Below, piece after piece: positions 40,820 through 49,493 of a stretch of DNA of 60,412 nucleotides. The first letter of the stretch is position 1; the number at the start of each line of letters is the position of its first letter. This stretch comes from Bryobacterales bacterium (lineage in GTDB: Bacteria; Acidobacteriota; Terriglobia; Bryobacterales; Bryobacteraceae): positions 8,241 to 68,652 of the forward strand of contig PMOK01000003.1 in NCBI GenBank assembly GCA_003162425.1. The letters are read 5' to 3'. Below the pieces are notes generated by a model. That model did no database searches, was not told the DNA's origin, and worked only from the letters and a program-made list of their open reading frames with translations. A program made the translations under genes and the position numbers.

Positions 40820-41875
40820 TTATCGGTCGGTGATTGTCGTAGCTGGAACTTTCGTTACAGACGAACTGAGTGCCTGCCATGCCGTCGCATCGAAAACGCT
40901 TTGCGGGCTTACACTCGTGGATATCTGTCCGGAATCCAGCAACACGTGCGTTGCGGTCGCGTAATATTGTGGGTCCATGTACCCGAGACCGTGAGTCACC
41001 GCTCCGCCGGAAGCGATGAGCCCGGAGACCACACGTAATTGCTCGATTTGTTGGCTTCGATTCAGCGATGGGTTCTCTTTCAGTACGAGATCGATGGCAG
41101 CCTGTGGCTGGGCCAGGCAATATTGCCAGCCACGCATTGATGCATCCAGAAATCGTTTGACTAGATCCGGGTGCTGCTGAATGAACGCTTCACGCGTGAA
41201 GACCATGTCGCCCACGATAGCGGAATTGTAATCTGCGGGTGAGAGAATTTGGAGCTTCGGGCCCTGATAGCCAGTGGACTGAATCTCTAGCAGTTCATTG
41301 TATGCAGTGACTTCGGAAAGCACATACTGGTCTTCGAGAAATGGCGCGACAGAAAACCCCTGCGGCACTACCTGAACGTCTTTCAGGGTCATTCCCTGGG
41401 TCTTCAACATCGCGACAAACTCCGCCTCATCTCCACCAAGCCATAGACCGACCTTCTTACCCTTAAGGTCCTTTAGCGACTTGATTGCATTCTGGCTCTT
41501 CAGAATGTACCTATTTGCTGAGTCTTGAAACATTTGAGCTATGATCTTCAACGGAACGCCATTGCTTTCCGCCGAGATGACCTGATTGGAGACACCTATG
41601 CCGATGTCGTCGGAGCCCCCTGCGACCGTCAGTTGCGGCTTCAGGTCCGGGCCCGCAGGACGCAAGTCGATGTTGATTCCGTCGTCTCTGTAATAGCCGA
41701 GCTCTTTCGCTGCTATATAACCGCAAAATTGTGCCTGCGGATACCACTCGAGCCGAAGGCTGACGTTTGTCAAAGAATGACTGGTTGGCGTAGAGGCTAG
41801 CCGATACATGACGACGCCGGCCAGAGCTACGGCGACAACTAGGATTGCGGCAGCTTTCTTCGATGGAATGGTCAT
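40820..41875 (-). CDS. NMT1/THI5-like ABC transporter substrate-binding protein
   Basis: A 351-aa exported or anchored protein (N-terminal helix AAAILVVAVALAGVVMYRLA). The mature part is a type II periplasmic binding fold: VSLRLEWYPQAQFCGYIAAK, ELGYYRDDGINIDLRPAGPD, DIGIGVSNQVISAESNGVPL and LKDLKGKKVGLWLGGDEAEF. This family binds pyrimidines (thiamine precursors), riboflavin, nitrate or taurine-like ligands; the WYPQAQFCGY pattern is nearest to the NMT1 branch that binds aromatic or heterocyclic compounds. Last gene of the operon, 61 bp after the permease. The ligand is not identifiable from sequence. Confidence 0.8.
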   Translation of the reverse strand: MTIPSKKAAAILVVAVALAGVVMYRLASTPTSHSLTNVSLRLEWYPQAQFCGYIAAKELGYYRDDGINIDLRPAGPDLKPQLTVAGGSDDIGIGVSNQVISAESNGVPLKIIAQMFQDSANRYILKSQNAIKSLKDLKGKKVGLWLGGDEAEFVAMLKTQGMTLKDVQVVPQGFSVAPFLEDQYVLSEVTAYNELLEIQSTGYQGPKLQILSPADYNSAIVGDMVFTREAFIQQHPDLVKRFLDASMRGWQYCLAQPQAAIDLVLKENPSLNRSQQIEQLRVVSGLIASGGAVTHGLGYMDPQYYATATHVLLDSGQISTSVSPQSVFDATAWQALSSSVTKVPATTITDR

Positions 41876-41936
41876 GGTATAAGAGGCGTGACCGCCGTAC
41901 GGTTCACTGAGGGACTCGTTCGAAGGCCCTCATCGT

Positions 41937-42704
41937 TCAATCGCGTACTCCGGAATAATGGAAGCGCTTTAATATGATCCGCTCAAATAACCAAACTAAG
42001 CCATAGAATGCTAATCCCATGCAAACGGACATGATTATATTAACCCACAACCGGGGAACCTGCAAGTTATAAGAAGCTTGAACCATGGCGAATCCGAGGC
42101 CGCCATTTGCACCAATGAATTCGGCGACGATCGCCCCGATCACCGAGAACACAGCGTTGAGCTTTAGTCCGGCAAATATGTAGGCTTCGGCTGCTGGCAG
42201 CTTGGCCTGGAATAGGTACTCTCGTTTGGTCGCGCCGTACAGAGAGAAAAGTAAACGGTACTGCTTATCGGATGCTTGGAGCCCCTTGAACGTATTGATG
42301 CAGAGAGGGAAAAAGCAGAGGAAGGCCGCCAAGGCTATTTTGGATGCTATTCCCGTACCAAGCCATAACACAACGAGGGGTGCAATAGCGATGACCGGTA
42401 CTGCGTTCGAGCCAACCACGAAAGGAAGTATACAGCGAGCGAACAGGTCGAACTCGGCCATGACTACACCTAGGAAGAATCCAACGATCGATCCAGCGAC
42501 GAACCCGGCCGCGGACTCAAGTAGCGTTATGCTTACGTTTCCACTCAACAGTGCCCAATCGTCAACCCCTTGGATGACAATGGAGGACGGCGGTGGCAGT
42601 ACATACACGGGGATGCGAAAGAGCGATACGACAACTTGCCATACTCCGAGGATCGCTCCGAGGGTCAATGCTGGCGCTATTATTTTAAGATACCGATTAG
42701 ACAT
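41937..42704 (-). CDS. ABC transporter permease (SsuC/TauC/ThiX type)
   Basis: A 255-aa permease from ATG 42704, which overlaps the end of the ATPase gene by eight bases; an upstream start is also in frame. Six membrane helices are predicted: IAPALTLGAILGVWQVVV, VSITLLESAAGFVAGSIVG, CILPFVVGSNAVPVIAIAPL, VVLWLGTGIASKIALAAFLC and two near the C-terminus. The EAA loop is AAEAYIFAGLKLNAVFSVIG, where the ATPase docks. Belongs to the BPD-type inner-membrane family that works with NMT1-like binding proteins. Confidence 0.85.
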   Translation of the reverse strand: MSNRYLKIIAPALTLGAILGVWQVVVSLFRIPVYVLPPPSSIVIQGVDDWALLSGNVSITLLESAAGFVAGSIVGFFLGVVMAEFDLFARCILPFVVGSNAVPVIAIAPLVVLWLGTGIASKIALAAFLCFFPLCINTFKGLQASDKQYRLLFSLYGATKREYLFQAKLPAAEAYIFAGLKLNAVFSVIGAIVAEFIGANGGLGFAMVQASYNLQVPRLWVNIIMSVCMGLAFYGLVWLFERIILKRFHYSGVRD

Positions 42705-43482
42705 TGGAGCTTTGCGACTTAAATAGAGTCGCACGACATTCCGCAATGAGTTCATGAAATACAGGTGAATCGAGATACGAGAGTGTACGGTCGCTAGCCC
42801 TTTGTGGGTTCATCAGAACACTTGAAATATGCGAAGGCTTAGCAGACAGAATTAGAATACGTGACCCCCAGAAAACCGCCTCTTCGATGCTGTGGGTAAC
42901 GATCACTGTTGGGCATGCAAAATGTTCAAACACTCTTACCATCTGAATCATGATTTCCATCCTAGTGAGAAGATCGAGCCCGGCAAGTGGCTCATCCAGA
43001 TATAGGACTTTGGATGGTACAAGCAAAGACCGGGCTAGGGCAACCCGATGTTGCATTCCGACTGAGAGTTCGTCCGGATAACTTGAGGCCGCCTCATTCA
43101 GATTGAGCATTTGAATCAAATCGGCAGCCCTCACCTCGACTTCGCCATTTTGTAAGACTTTGCGACCCAGTCTAGCAGGAAGCGTCACATTCTCCCTCAC
43201 GGTTAACCACGGCAGCAGGCTAGGTTGCTGGAAGGCATACCCGACCTCCTTAGCGGCCAAGCACCTCTCAGGAGAATTCCCGAAAATCGTAATCGAACCA
43301 CATGTTGGCTTCATCAGTCCGGCGAGGCACTGAAGCAGGGTCGATTTTCCACACCCTGAAGGCCCTAGAATCGTTGCGATTTCCTTACTGCCCAAAGAGA
43401 AAGAAACGCCGTCAAGAACCTTGAGGACGCCACTCGTGGTCCGATATTCATGATGGACATTGTCAGCTTCGAGCGCATTCAT
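42697..43482 (-). CDS. ABC transporter ATP-binding protein
   Basis: A 261-aa ATPase with all canonical motifs: Walker A GPSGCGKST, Q-loop YAFQQPSLLPW, signature LSVGMQHRVALAR, Walker B VLYLDEPLAGLD and the switch His in VIVTHSIEEA. It belongs to the SsuB/TauB/ThiZ group. Two copies would power the permease encoded directly downstream. It follows the second methyltransferase gene by 37 bp on the same strand, so importer and modifying enzymes appear to be one operon. Confidence 0.9.
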   Translation of the reverse strand: MNALEADNVHHEYRTTSGVLKVLDGVSFSLGSKEIATILGPSGCGKSTLLQCLAGLMKPTCGSITIFGNSPERCLAAKEVGYAFQQPSLLPWLTVRENVTLPARLGRKVLQNGEVEVRAADLIQMLNLNEAASSYPDELSVGMQHRVALARSLLVPSKVLYLDEPLAGLDLLTRMEIMIQMVRVFEHFACPTVIVTHSIEEAVFWGSRILILSAKPSHISSVLMNPQRASDRTLSYLDSPVFHELIAECRATLFKSQSSNV

Positions 43483-43519
43483 GTTATCAGGATGACCGAC
43501 TTGCTCCGGACGCCTAAGT

Positions 43520-44323
43520 CTAACGAAAATGTACCTTTAAAGCAATGTCGGGAACGCAAAGATACCCGTCTGGTCTTTCTTTCAAGAACTCGTGGACGCA
43601 GGATACACTCCGGGCAACAAGGTCCTGAGGCATTCGCGCCATCTCCCTGATCGAGAGCGCTGTAAGGAACGGCAGCAGCCAATCCGATTTCGAGACCTCG
43701 CGCGTTCCAACCCAGCAACGCTTGTCGTCAACACGGTATTCCTCAAACTTTAAGTTGGTCCGCCGTATCGCGTTACGCAGCCGTTCCGCAGGTGAGACGG
43801 GAACCGGACAACCGATCGAAACAAGGCGCCGCCGAAGTTCGCAGAAGTCAGAGTGCTCCGATTCGACAATCACGAGGCATGTCGCTGGGCCTAATTTGTC
43901 TTCGTTGACGCAACGCCCAGCAAGGTAATGCGTCAGAGTCCGAATTAACGATTTACTATACACTACGTGAAAGAGAGTCACCAAATTCGGAGGAACATAG
44001 TCGCCGCGACGCTCAAGCTCGGCGTATCGCTGCAGTGTGAGCGGACAAACTTGAATCTCGCCATTCAGAGCCCGAGCCTGAAGAAATCTCCTCCAATCGC
44101 GGCTGGGTTCCAGAACGCAAGCTCGCGCTAGTTTTCCCGTCTCCTGTAACATTCGATAGATTTCCACGGTCTTAGTTCCCGGACCCGGTCCGACGTCCAA
44201 CCACGATATACTTTCACGATACGACCGTACCTCGGAAAGTACTACTTCGGAAAACAAACGAATGGCGCAGCTATCCTCATTGGAAGCTGCCAAATAGTCC
44301 AGTAAAGAATCGTGCCAGTCCAT
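43520..44323 (-). CDS. Class I SAM-dependent methyltransferase-like protein (second of two)
   Basis: A 267-aa protein. A Rossmann-type SAM motif is visible near residue 40 (SWLDVGPGPGTKTVEIYRML), followed by an acidic strand end (ACVLEPSRDW) and later CLVIVESEHSDF. The N-terminal helix (WHDSLLDYLAASNEDSCAIR) resembles small-molecule N-methyltransferases such as the histamine type, but this is only a resemblance. The C-terminal half has no known motif. Gap of 11 bp to the first methyltransferase gene. The substrate is unknown; a ligand delivered by the ABC importer or released by the LOG enzyme is possible (inference). Confidence 0.6.
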   Translation of the reverse strand: MDWHDSLLDYLAASNEDSCAIRLFSEVVLSEVRSYRESISWLDVGPGPGTKTVEIYRMLQETGKLARACVLEPSRDWRRFLQARALNGEIQVCPLTLQRYAELERRGDYVPPNLVTLFHVVYSKSLIRTLTHYLAGRCVNEDKLGPATCLVIVESEHSDFCELRRRLVSIGCPVPVSPAERLRNAIRRTNLKFEEYRVDDKRCWVGTREVSKSDWLLPFLTALSIREMARMPQDLVARSVSCVHEFLKERPDGYLCVPDIALKVHFR

Positions 44324-44334
44324 GATTGCTAGAC

Positions 44335-45126
44335 TCAGCCGGGCTTGGTCGCCGTCAAGATAATTCGAGGTTCACTTGGACTGAACGGTCTTCTATCGTA
44401 GTCCCCAAAAGACTGTACGACCGTCAGCCCAGCTGACGCCAACAACTCGCGAAGTTCCAATACCGAGAATTCCCGCAAATACATCTCATGGCTAAACGCG
44501 AATGCAGCTCCATCAGCGCTAATTCCGTCATAGTAGTAAATAGCTTGCCTTATCCGCCGAACAGGATCAACAATAACGTCCGTGTGTGACTGACACACGA
44601 CCGCACTCCGGTCTGGCCAACGTTTAATCCAATCAAACTCCCTAAACGCGTGATAACGATCGGCCATCCAATTCCTCCGATCCACCACCAGGAGCCCTCC
44701 GGGCCTTAATGCCGCCGCCGCCAACTCAAGGGCTTTTTTGGCCTCACCGTCCCGCCAAAATAAACCGATCATTCCAAACCCGAATAGTACAAACCCGTAA
44801 TGATCGCGCTCGGCTTGTTGACTTGACGCCTCCTCAATCCAATTCTGGTGACGAAGAATCAATCGTTTATCGATCTGTCTACCAGTGGACAGTCGATCAC
44901 GACATCTGTTAAGCATTTCGATGGAGGAATCAATTCCCACGCAATCAAATCCAGCTTCCGCAAGAGGAAACAACAACCGCCCTGTGCCACATCCCACTTC
45001 CAAGACTGGGCCCCCCGCTTCCATCGCTAGCCCTGAATAGAATGGGATATCTTCTTCCGTCGTGAATAAGTCATAAATCGCAGCCCGGTCATCCCACATA
45101 GTCGATTCAGATACTCTATTGATCAT
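44335..45126 (-). CDS. Class I SAM-dependent methyltransferase (first of two)
   Basis: A 263-aa protein with the standard SAM fold: motif I VLEVGCGTGRLLFPLAEAGF, motif II CVGIDSSIEML, then FVLFGFGMIGLFW and LRPGGLLVVDRRNW. The final region (YLREFSVLELRELLASAGLT) and terminal strand IILTATKPG are typical of small-molecule methyltransferases. The ATG overlaps the stop of the RelA/SpoT-type gene (ATGA), so the two proteins are made in a fixed ratio. Base composition here is visibly less GC-rich than in the chromosome to the right. Confidence 0.8.
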   Translation of the reverse strand: MINRVSESTMWDDRAAIYDLFTTEEDIPFYSGLAMEAGGPVLEVGCGTGRLLFPLAEAGFDCVGIDSSIEMLNRCRDRLSTGRQIDKRLILRHQNWIEEASSQQAERDHYGFVLFGFGMIGLFWRDGEAKKALELAAAALRPGGLLVVDRRNWMADRYHAFREFDWIKRWPDRSAVVCQSHTDVIVDPVRRIRQAIYYYDGISADGAAFAFSHEMYLREFSVLELRELLASAGLTVVQSFGDYDRRPFSPSEPRIILTATKPG

Positions 45127-46376
45127 CTGTTCCTCTTTAACACTGCTGCTTTACTTACCACGTCCCCACTCACGAGTGCTCTCGCCCATGTGAAAAATTT
45201 AGTAATCATGCTGACAGCTCCGCTCTCGGTAATAAGCATGTCGAAGCGCTCAGCCGCGCTGGCGGGCGCACCGATCACAACAATGTCAGGCGGCGAGTAA
45301 GATGTCTTCGTTAAAAGCAATACGTCCGTGATGACAGGGTACGGCATCTTGGCCTCGAAATAGCCAATTTTGTAGAGTTCGTGCACGTTCACATCACTGT
45401 TATCACGAAAAGCCCTCTGAATCTTTCTAGCATTAATGCTCGCGCGCCTTCTATTGATGTTTCCCAACACAAAGTAGTCGAACTTTCCAGTCGCCTCCCT
45501 GATTTGCCGTCTAAACTCGCGCATATTTTTGGCAGCCCAGTCGAGTTGAGGAGTTAAACAAAGTACCTGTTCGGCCTGTCGCTCCAACTCGAAGTATTTC
45601 TGCCAAGAAATAAATCGAGGCGAAGACTTGAGGATATTGATCTGTGCGAGAATTTGATCGGCCATGTTGGATGCGTGGTTCAGTATATCCAATTGAGATT
45701 TTATAACCTCATGAGCCCGGACAGAATAATCAACTTGGTGACTGATCTGGGCCCATCCATCTTCGAAAATTGTTCTGACTTGTATTTCGAAGAAAAGCTC
45801 ACGGGGATCTCGCCTACGTGTGTTCAGCCGGAAGATATAGTGCAGTGCGGTGTATCCGTCTTCAGATTCAACTGGATGAATGTCTCTGCGTTTGTATTTC
45901 TTGAGTTCGTCCTTGCTTGTCCCCGGTCGGTAGCGTGCCTCCGTCTGTCGCAGGCCATGCGGGAAAACTTGTTTGGTCAAATAATCGTGGATTGCTTCCC
46001 AGTCGGATTTTTGTCGGGAGATTAATCGAAGGCCAATTAGATCGGTGATGCCTTGAGGCTCCTTGTCAGGTCCATTGTATAAGGTGGCGTTGGTTACTAG
46101 ACGCGGTTTCTGTTTCTTTTCTCCGATCGCAAGGCGGGCCAATTTATCGGCAACTCGACATGGAGTCTTCGTTCGAGAATCGATATAGGCAACCCAAGTC
46201 TTGAGTTTTTCATGGCTCTCCAAACGTTGCCTAAGCTCGCTCAGCCGGGCTTTGAGCCATTTCCGGTCATGTTCAAATCGCACAACACAGTCCCACATCT
46301 CGTCTAGAGAGCCATTATGGCGTACGATCTCCGCCTTCCGATGCTTCAATTGTCGATCAAAAGCGTCCCGATCCAT
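45123..46376 (-). CDS. RelA/SpoT-type nucleotide pyrophosphokinase with extra C-terminal domain
   Basis: A 417-aa protein from ATG 46376 (GGAG nine bases upstream). After a helical N-terminus (LKHRKAEIVRHNGSLDEMWD) comes a RelA/SpoT synthetase domain (about residues 80-230). It shows an ATP-loop-like sequence SRTKTPCRVADKLARL, the catalytic Asp in ITDLIGLRLI, Tyr in GYTALHYIF, and the Glu motif FEIQVRTIFEDGWAQISHQV. All synthetase residues appear present, so it should transfer pyrophosphate from ATP to GTP/GDP or another nucleotide. The C-terminal 190 residues have no known regulatory domain (no TGS or ACT). No HD domain is attached; one is encoded separately at 40219. Overlaps the methyltransferase gene downstream. 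Confidence 0.85.
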   Translation of the reverse strand: MDRDAFDRQLKHRKAEIVRHNGSLDEMWDCVVRFEHDRKWLKARLSELRQRLESHEKLKTWVAYIDSRTKTPCRVADKLARLAIGEKKQKPRLVTNATLYNGPDKEPQGITDLIGLRLISRQKSDWEAIHDYLTKQVFPHGLRQTEARYRPGTSKDELKKYKRRDIHPVESEDGYTALHYIFRLNTRRRDPRELFFEIQVRTIFEDGWAQISHQVDYSVRAHEVIKSQLDILNHASNMADQILAQINILKSSPRFISWQKYFELERQAEQVLCLTPQLDWAAKNMREFRRQIREATGKFDYFVLGNINRRRASINARKIQRAFRDNSDVNVHELYKIGYFEAKMPYPVITDVLLLTKTSYSPPDIVVIGAPASAAERFDMLITESGAVSMITKFFTWARALVSGDVVSKAAVLKRNR

Positions 46377-46552
46377 GTAAAGTAACTCCGCCCCCAAATG
46401 GGATGTTAACGCAAACCGAGAAGTTAGCACAGATCGATGGAGAACGTGCGACCTGAATGGCCCGTGTGGAGAACAATGGAGGTGAACTTAGGTGCTCATC
46501 CGCAGAGATGTACAACTCCGGCAATCGGGCATGTGCGCTGCGGCTCCCCGAT

Positions 46553-47122
46553 TCAGCCTGGACTGCGCCACCGATCTTCGATATACGCTATCGACGCCAA
46601 AGCGTGTGACGCGACTCCATATACTGAATCCGAACTAGCCGAGGCGAACTGTTTGGTTCGGACAGCGCTAAGGAACATCAAGAGAAGATCGTAATATCTA
46701 TCGGTATTGAGCAGCGCGATCGGTTTTGTATGGCCGACCGCCATCTTGTTGGCGATGACATCGAATAGTTCATCCAAGGTGCCGAAGCCACCAGGCAGCG
46801 CTATGAAAGCGTCAGCGTGAGACTCCATAATCGCTTTCCTCTCGCGGAGATTTCTGGCTATAATCAATTTCTTGGCTTGCGTCGATGAAAGCCCGCGATC
46901 ATGGAGCTCACTGGACACGACACCAATCGAGTCTCCTCCTCTTTTGTGCACGGCCTGCAACAGGATTTCCATCAATCCTTGCGTCGTCCCCCCGTAAACT
47001 AAGGTGTAGTTTCTTTCCGCAATTAGTCTACCCAGTTCGCTTGCCGCCTCAACAAACGGGGCGTCGGTCGTAGCGCTTGATGAGCAATAAACGCAGATCC
47101 TTCGCTGACCATCCTGGCGCAT
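46553..47122 (-). CDS. LOG-family nucleotide 5'-monophosphate phosphoribohydrolase
   Basis: A 189-aa protein with the LOG/lysine-decarboxylase-like fold: ICVYCSSSATTDAPFVEAA, TLVYGGTTQGLMEILLQAV, the Arg in NLRERKAIM, and the catalytic motif ALPGGFGTLDELFDV (PGGxGTxxE). LOG enzymes split nucleoside monophosphates into base and ribose 5-phosphate; plant and actinobacterial members release active cytokinins. The relative PpnN of E. coli is controlled by (p)ppGpp, which makes the nearby alarmone genes notable. First gene of the reverse operon, 176 bp ahead of the synthetase. A weak TATTAT hexamer lies upstream. Confidence 0.88.
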   Translation of the reverse strand: MRQDGQRRICVYCSSSATTDAPFVEAASELGRLIAERNYTLVYGGTTQGLMEILLQAVHKRGGDSIGVVSSELHDRGLSSTQAKKLIIARNLRERKAIMESHADAFIALPGGFGTLDELFDVIANKMAVGHTKPIALLNTDRYYDLLLMFLSAVRTKQFASASSDSVYGVASHALASIAYIEDRWRSPG

Positions 47123-47250
47123 AATCTCGGGCGCGTACTTTGAGATAATATCAAATTTGTTGTCTGCGCTATCGGGCGCTTCGCATTACTATCAACAACT
47201 TCAAGAAATGGCCGCGAACGCTTTCGCCACGCATCGTCCCGACACTTCTT

Positions 47251-48372
47251 TCAAGCCAGAATGCCAGCGATCTGAACCTTATCAAGCCGTTCATGCACGT
47301 CCCTGGCCGGCGCAAGATACCGCATCGTAGTCTCTAACGACCGGTGCCCCATCCAACCCTGCACGGTCCGGACATCGAAGCCGAAGCGAAGCATGCGGGT
47401 GGCGTAGGTTGATCGGAAGGTCTTCAGGTCGAACTTCGTCGAATCGAGACCGGCCCGCGTCGCAACGTCTTTGCATCGATCGAGCATGTGCCACTCCCTA
47501 TTGCCGCGCGGCGAAGGAAACACTAACCGCGAATCCCCCGACCGCGGATGATCGCCGAGGAGACCGATGAGCCCTTTTTGCACCGGGACCTCGCGCTCTT
47601 CCCAACGCTTCGGCCAGAACCCAAGATCCGGCTTTGAGGTCACCCGGATGGTGTTGAGCGTGGAACTCACGTCTGGCCAGAACAAGTGGACCACCTCTTG
47701 CTCTCTGAAACCAGTGAAAAGAAACGTTGAGAAGAGCGCCCGCTCCCAGGGAGTGCAAGCCGCGAAAAACTTCTTGAGATCAGTATCCGTGTACTCACGT
47801 GGCAGGGTCACAACGCGTTCCGGAAGCCCGAGACCCTTCGTCACACCCGGCTTGCCGCATCGCTTCAGGAATTGGGCGACGATGATCATCTGGTGGATTA
47901 CAGTGTTGTTGTCGAGCTTGTGCTTGTTCTTGAGCCGGACCATGAAGTCCGTGAGATCGTCCCGCGAAACCTTCCGGGGATCGGCGTTCGGAGGCAGGAA
48001 TTCAACGAACCGGTCGAGCACCGCTTTGTACTTCCGAAACGTGTTCGGCTTCTTGAGGGCCTCCACAGTGTCGAGATAGCGCTTGGCCGCGACGTGTACC
48101 GCGGTCCGTTTGGGCTCTTCCTCGTCGCTGCCCTCAATGCCTAAGGCACGGCCTTCGAGGATATGCATGCGCCGGCGGGCGGTCTCTTGTGCCTCGGCAG
48201 CCGTCCCGCCGCCGGCTCCCCGCTTGCGCCGGCCGCGCTCGTACCACTCGATGAAGTACCGACCTTCGGGGAGCGCGTTCCAATCATAGTCTCCATTTTT
48301 CTTGCGGGGAATGGCCACCAGCCTCCAGCGCTCGCCGGATTTCACCTGCTTCAGAATGTTCACGTGTGCCAC
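47251..48372 (-). CDS. Tyrosine recombinase/integrase of the element
   Basis: A 373-aa integrase. GTG 48372 has AAGGAG eight bases upstream. The N-terminal arm-binding region is basic (FIEWYERGRRKRGAGGGTAA). A core-binding domain follows (AAKRYLDTVEALKKPNTFRK, then HQMIIVAQFLKRCGKPG). The catalytic domain has Arg in FTGFREQEVVHL, Lys in PKRWEEREVPV, Arg in LKTFRSTYATRML (usual HxxR with Lys in place of His), His in WMGHRSLETTMRYL, and the final Tyr. Only the first His is changed, a substitution tolerated in some family members. It reads away from the split tRNA-Gly about 100 bp upstream, the usual arrangement of an integrase beside its attachment site. Confidence 0.9.
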   Translation of the reverse strand: MAHVNILKQVKSGERWRLVAIPRKKNGDYDWNALPEGRYFIEWYERGRRKRGAGGGTAAEAQETARRRMHILEGRALGIEGSDEEEPKRTAVHVAAKRYLDTVEALKKPNTFRKYKAVLDRFVEFLPPNADPRKVSRDDLTDFMVRLKNKHKLDNNTVIHQMIIVAQFLKRCGKPGVTKGLGLPERVVTLPREYTDTDLKKFFAACTPWERALFSTFLFTGFREQEVVHLFWPDVSSTLNTIRVTSKPDLGFWPKRWEEREVPVQKGLIGLLGDHPRSGDSRLVFPSPRGNREWHMLDRCKDVATRAGLDSTKFDLKTFRSTYATRMLRFGFDVRTVQGWMGHRSLETTMRYLAPARDVHERLDKVQIAGILA

Positions 48373-48396
48373 TCGGATTTCTCCTTCTAAAACAGA

Positions 48397-48434
48397 CAGT
48401 ACCAAAATTTGGCGTCAGTAAGAAGGACAGTAAG
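48397..48434 (+). repeat. Possible integrase arm-type sites
   Basis: The motif (A/T)CAGTA occurs at 48397, 48415 and 48427; the last two extend to CAGTAAG with a 12-bp period. Short direct repeats between an integrase gene and its core site are typical arm-binding sites for the integrase N-terminal domain (inference). Confidence 0.4.
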
Positions 48435-48465
48435 GCTGGCAACGAACTGAAAATAAAGGGACTAC

Positions 48466-48502
<37 letters not shown>

Positions 48503-48574
48503 TCGCTTCTACGACACGAACATATCAAAATACCACCACCATGTCCACATCGTTATCCGACGGCCGGTTCGAAC

Positions 48575-48910
48575 CTAAGTCTGTGACGGCTGCTGCCTCC
48601 ACTCTTTTGCGGCATCCCTCGCCGCTACCGCCGCGCCGTCGAAATCACGCTGCGATAGAAGCATGCGCACCTCGTCGATCGCAAACATGGTTTGTTGAGT
48701 TCGTAGCATGTCGACGCTGTCCGGATCGGCGCCCGATTGCATCACGCCTTTTAGGTATCCGGCAACATCGGTAACAATCGATTCTGCCTGGACAGCATTG
48801 TTCCGATGAAGGTGTAAGATAAGATCGCGGATAGACGCGAGCACGTCGGTAGAGTTCAGCAGCTTGGATTCACCTTTCCGCACTTCGTGGGTGTTGGTAG
48901 TCACTGGCAC
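48575..48910 (-). CDS. Small helical protein of unknown function
   Basis: A 111-aa reading from GTG 48910; a longer TTG start at 48982 is also open. The sequence is helical and polar (LNSTDVLASIRDLILHLHRN, VTDVAGYLKGVMQSGADPDS, FAIDEVRMLLSQRDFDGAAV) without membrane segments or metal motifs. It is the first host gene to the right of the split tRNA. Function not recognised. The even helix pattern supports a real protein. Confidence 0.55.
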   Translation of the reverse strand: MPVTTNTHEVRKGESKLLNSTDVLASIRDLILHLHRNNAVQAESIVTDVAGYLKGVMQSGADPDSVDMLRTQQTMFAIDEVRMLLSQRDFDGAAVAARDAAKEWRQQPSQT

Positions 48911-49041
48911 CGTTCTACCTGGAACGAAGAGGAACGCCCAGCGCTTGCGTGTACGACGAGGCTCTTGATCGAGGTGTCTCAAGTATGGCAGGAATCAGTC
49001 GAGCGCGCAATCGACCTTTTGCGCAGCCGGGGGCCTATCCC

Positions 49042-49308
49042 TTAACTGTCGCGAAACATTGGGCCAACCCTGTGCCGGGCAATTTGCGCGTCGATTATGT
49101 TTGCCCGGCGCCGGCACTCGGCGGCATCCTCATGCACCAGCTTGCGAGTCGCCAGATAGTCGTCCTGACTTATGTTTTTGGCCAATCGGCTGTTCACCAG
49201 TGTGTTGGTTTTGAGACGAAGTTCTTTGTTCCACGCGCGATTCTCGGCCTGCCATCCCAACACATCTTTCAAAGTGCAAGTCGAGAAATCTTCAGGCCAA
49301 AAGGACAT
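49042..49308 (-). CDS. Small hypothetical protein
   Basis: An 88-aa frame with a Trp-containing start (MSFWPEDFSTCTLKDVLGWQ), a basic helical middle and a charged helix (SQDDYLATRKLVHEDAAECRR). GGA directly precedes the ATG, so ribosome binding is poor. Amino acid composition is protein-like. Divergent from the RRM gene. Function unknown. Confidence 0.45.
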   Translation of the reverse strand: MSFWPEDFSTCTLKDVLGWQAENRAWNKELRLKTNTLVNSRLAKNISQDDYLATRKLVHEDAAECRRRANIIDAQIARHRVGPMFRDS

Positions 49309-49367
49309 TCCGTTCTTATATCGTCAGAAGCGGCTGGAAAGAATAGGCGGAGATTGGCCAGAAGCCC

Positions 49368-49396
49368 TTGGCAATTATTCGTATCCATGGTATAGT
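49368..49396 (+). promoter_or_regulatory. Strong promoter of the RRM gene
   Basis: TTGGCA at 49368-49373 and TATAGT at 49391-49396 with a 17-bp spacer, each five of six to consensus. The transcript would have an untranslated leader of about 90 nt before ATG 49494, long enough for post-transcriptional control. Confidence 0.65.
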
Positions 49397-49493
49397 ACTA
49401 ATGTCACTGATTTGGCATCTTCGCATTAGTCCGGCCCGTCCGCTCTCGTCCGATCCTGCCCCGATACACAAACCAACTAAAAGGAAAAAGGAA

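Noticed and set aside
40820..47122. Cytokinin biosynthesis locus of the fas type
   Set aside because: LOG and two methyltransferases fit, but there is no isopentenyl transferase, P450 or cytokinin oxidase gene, so only an analogy is justified.
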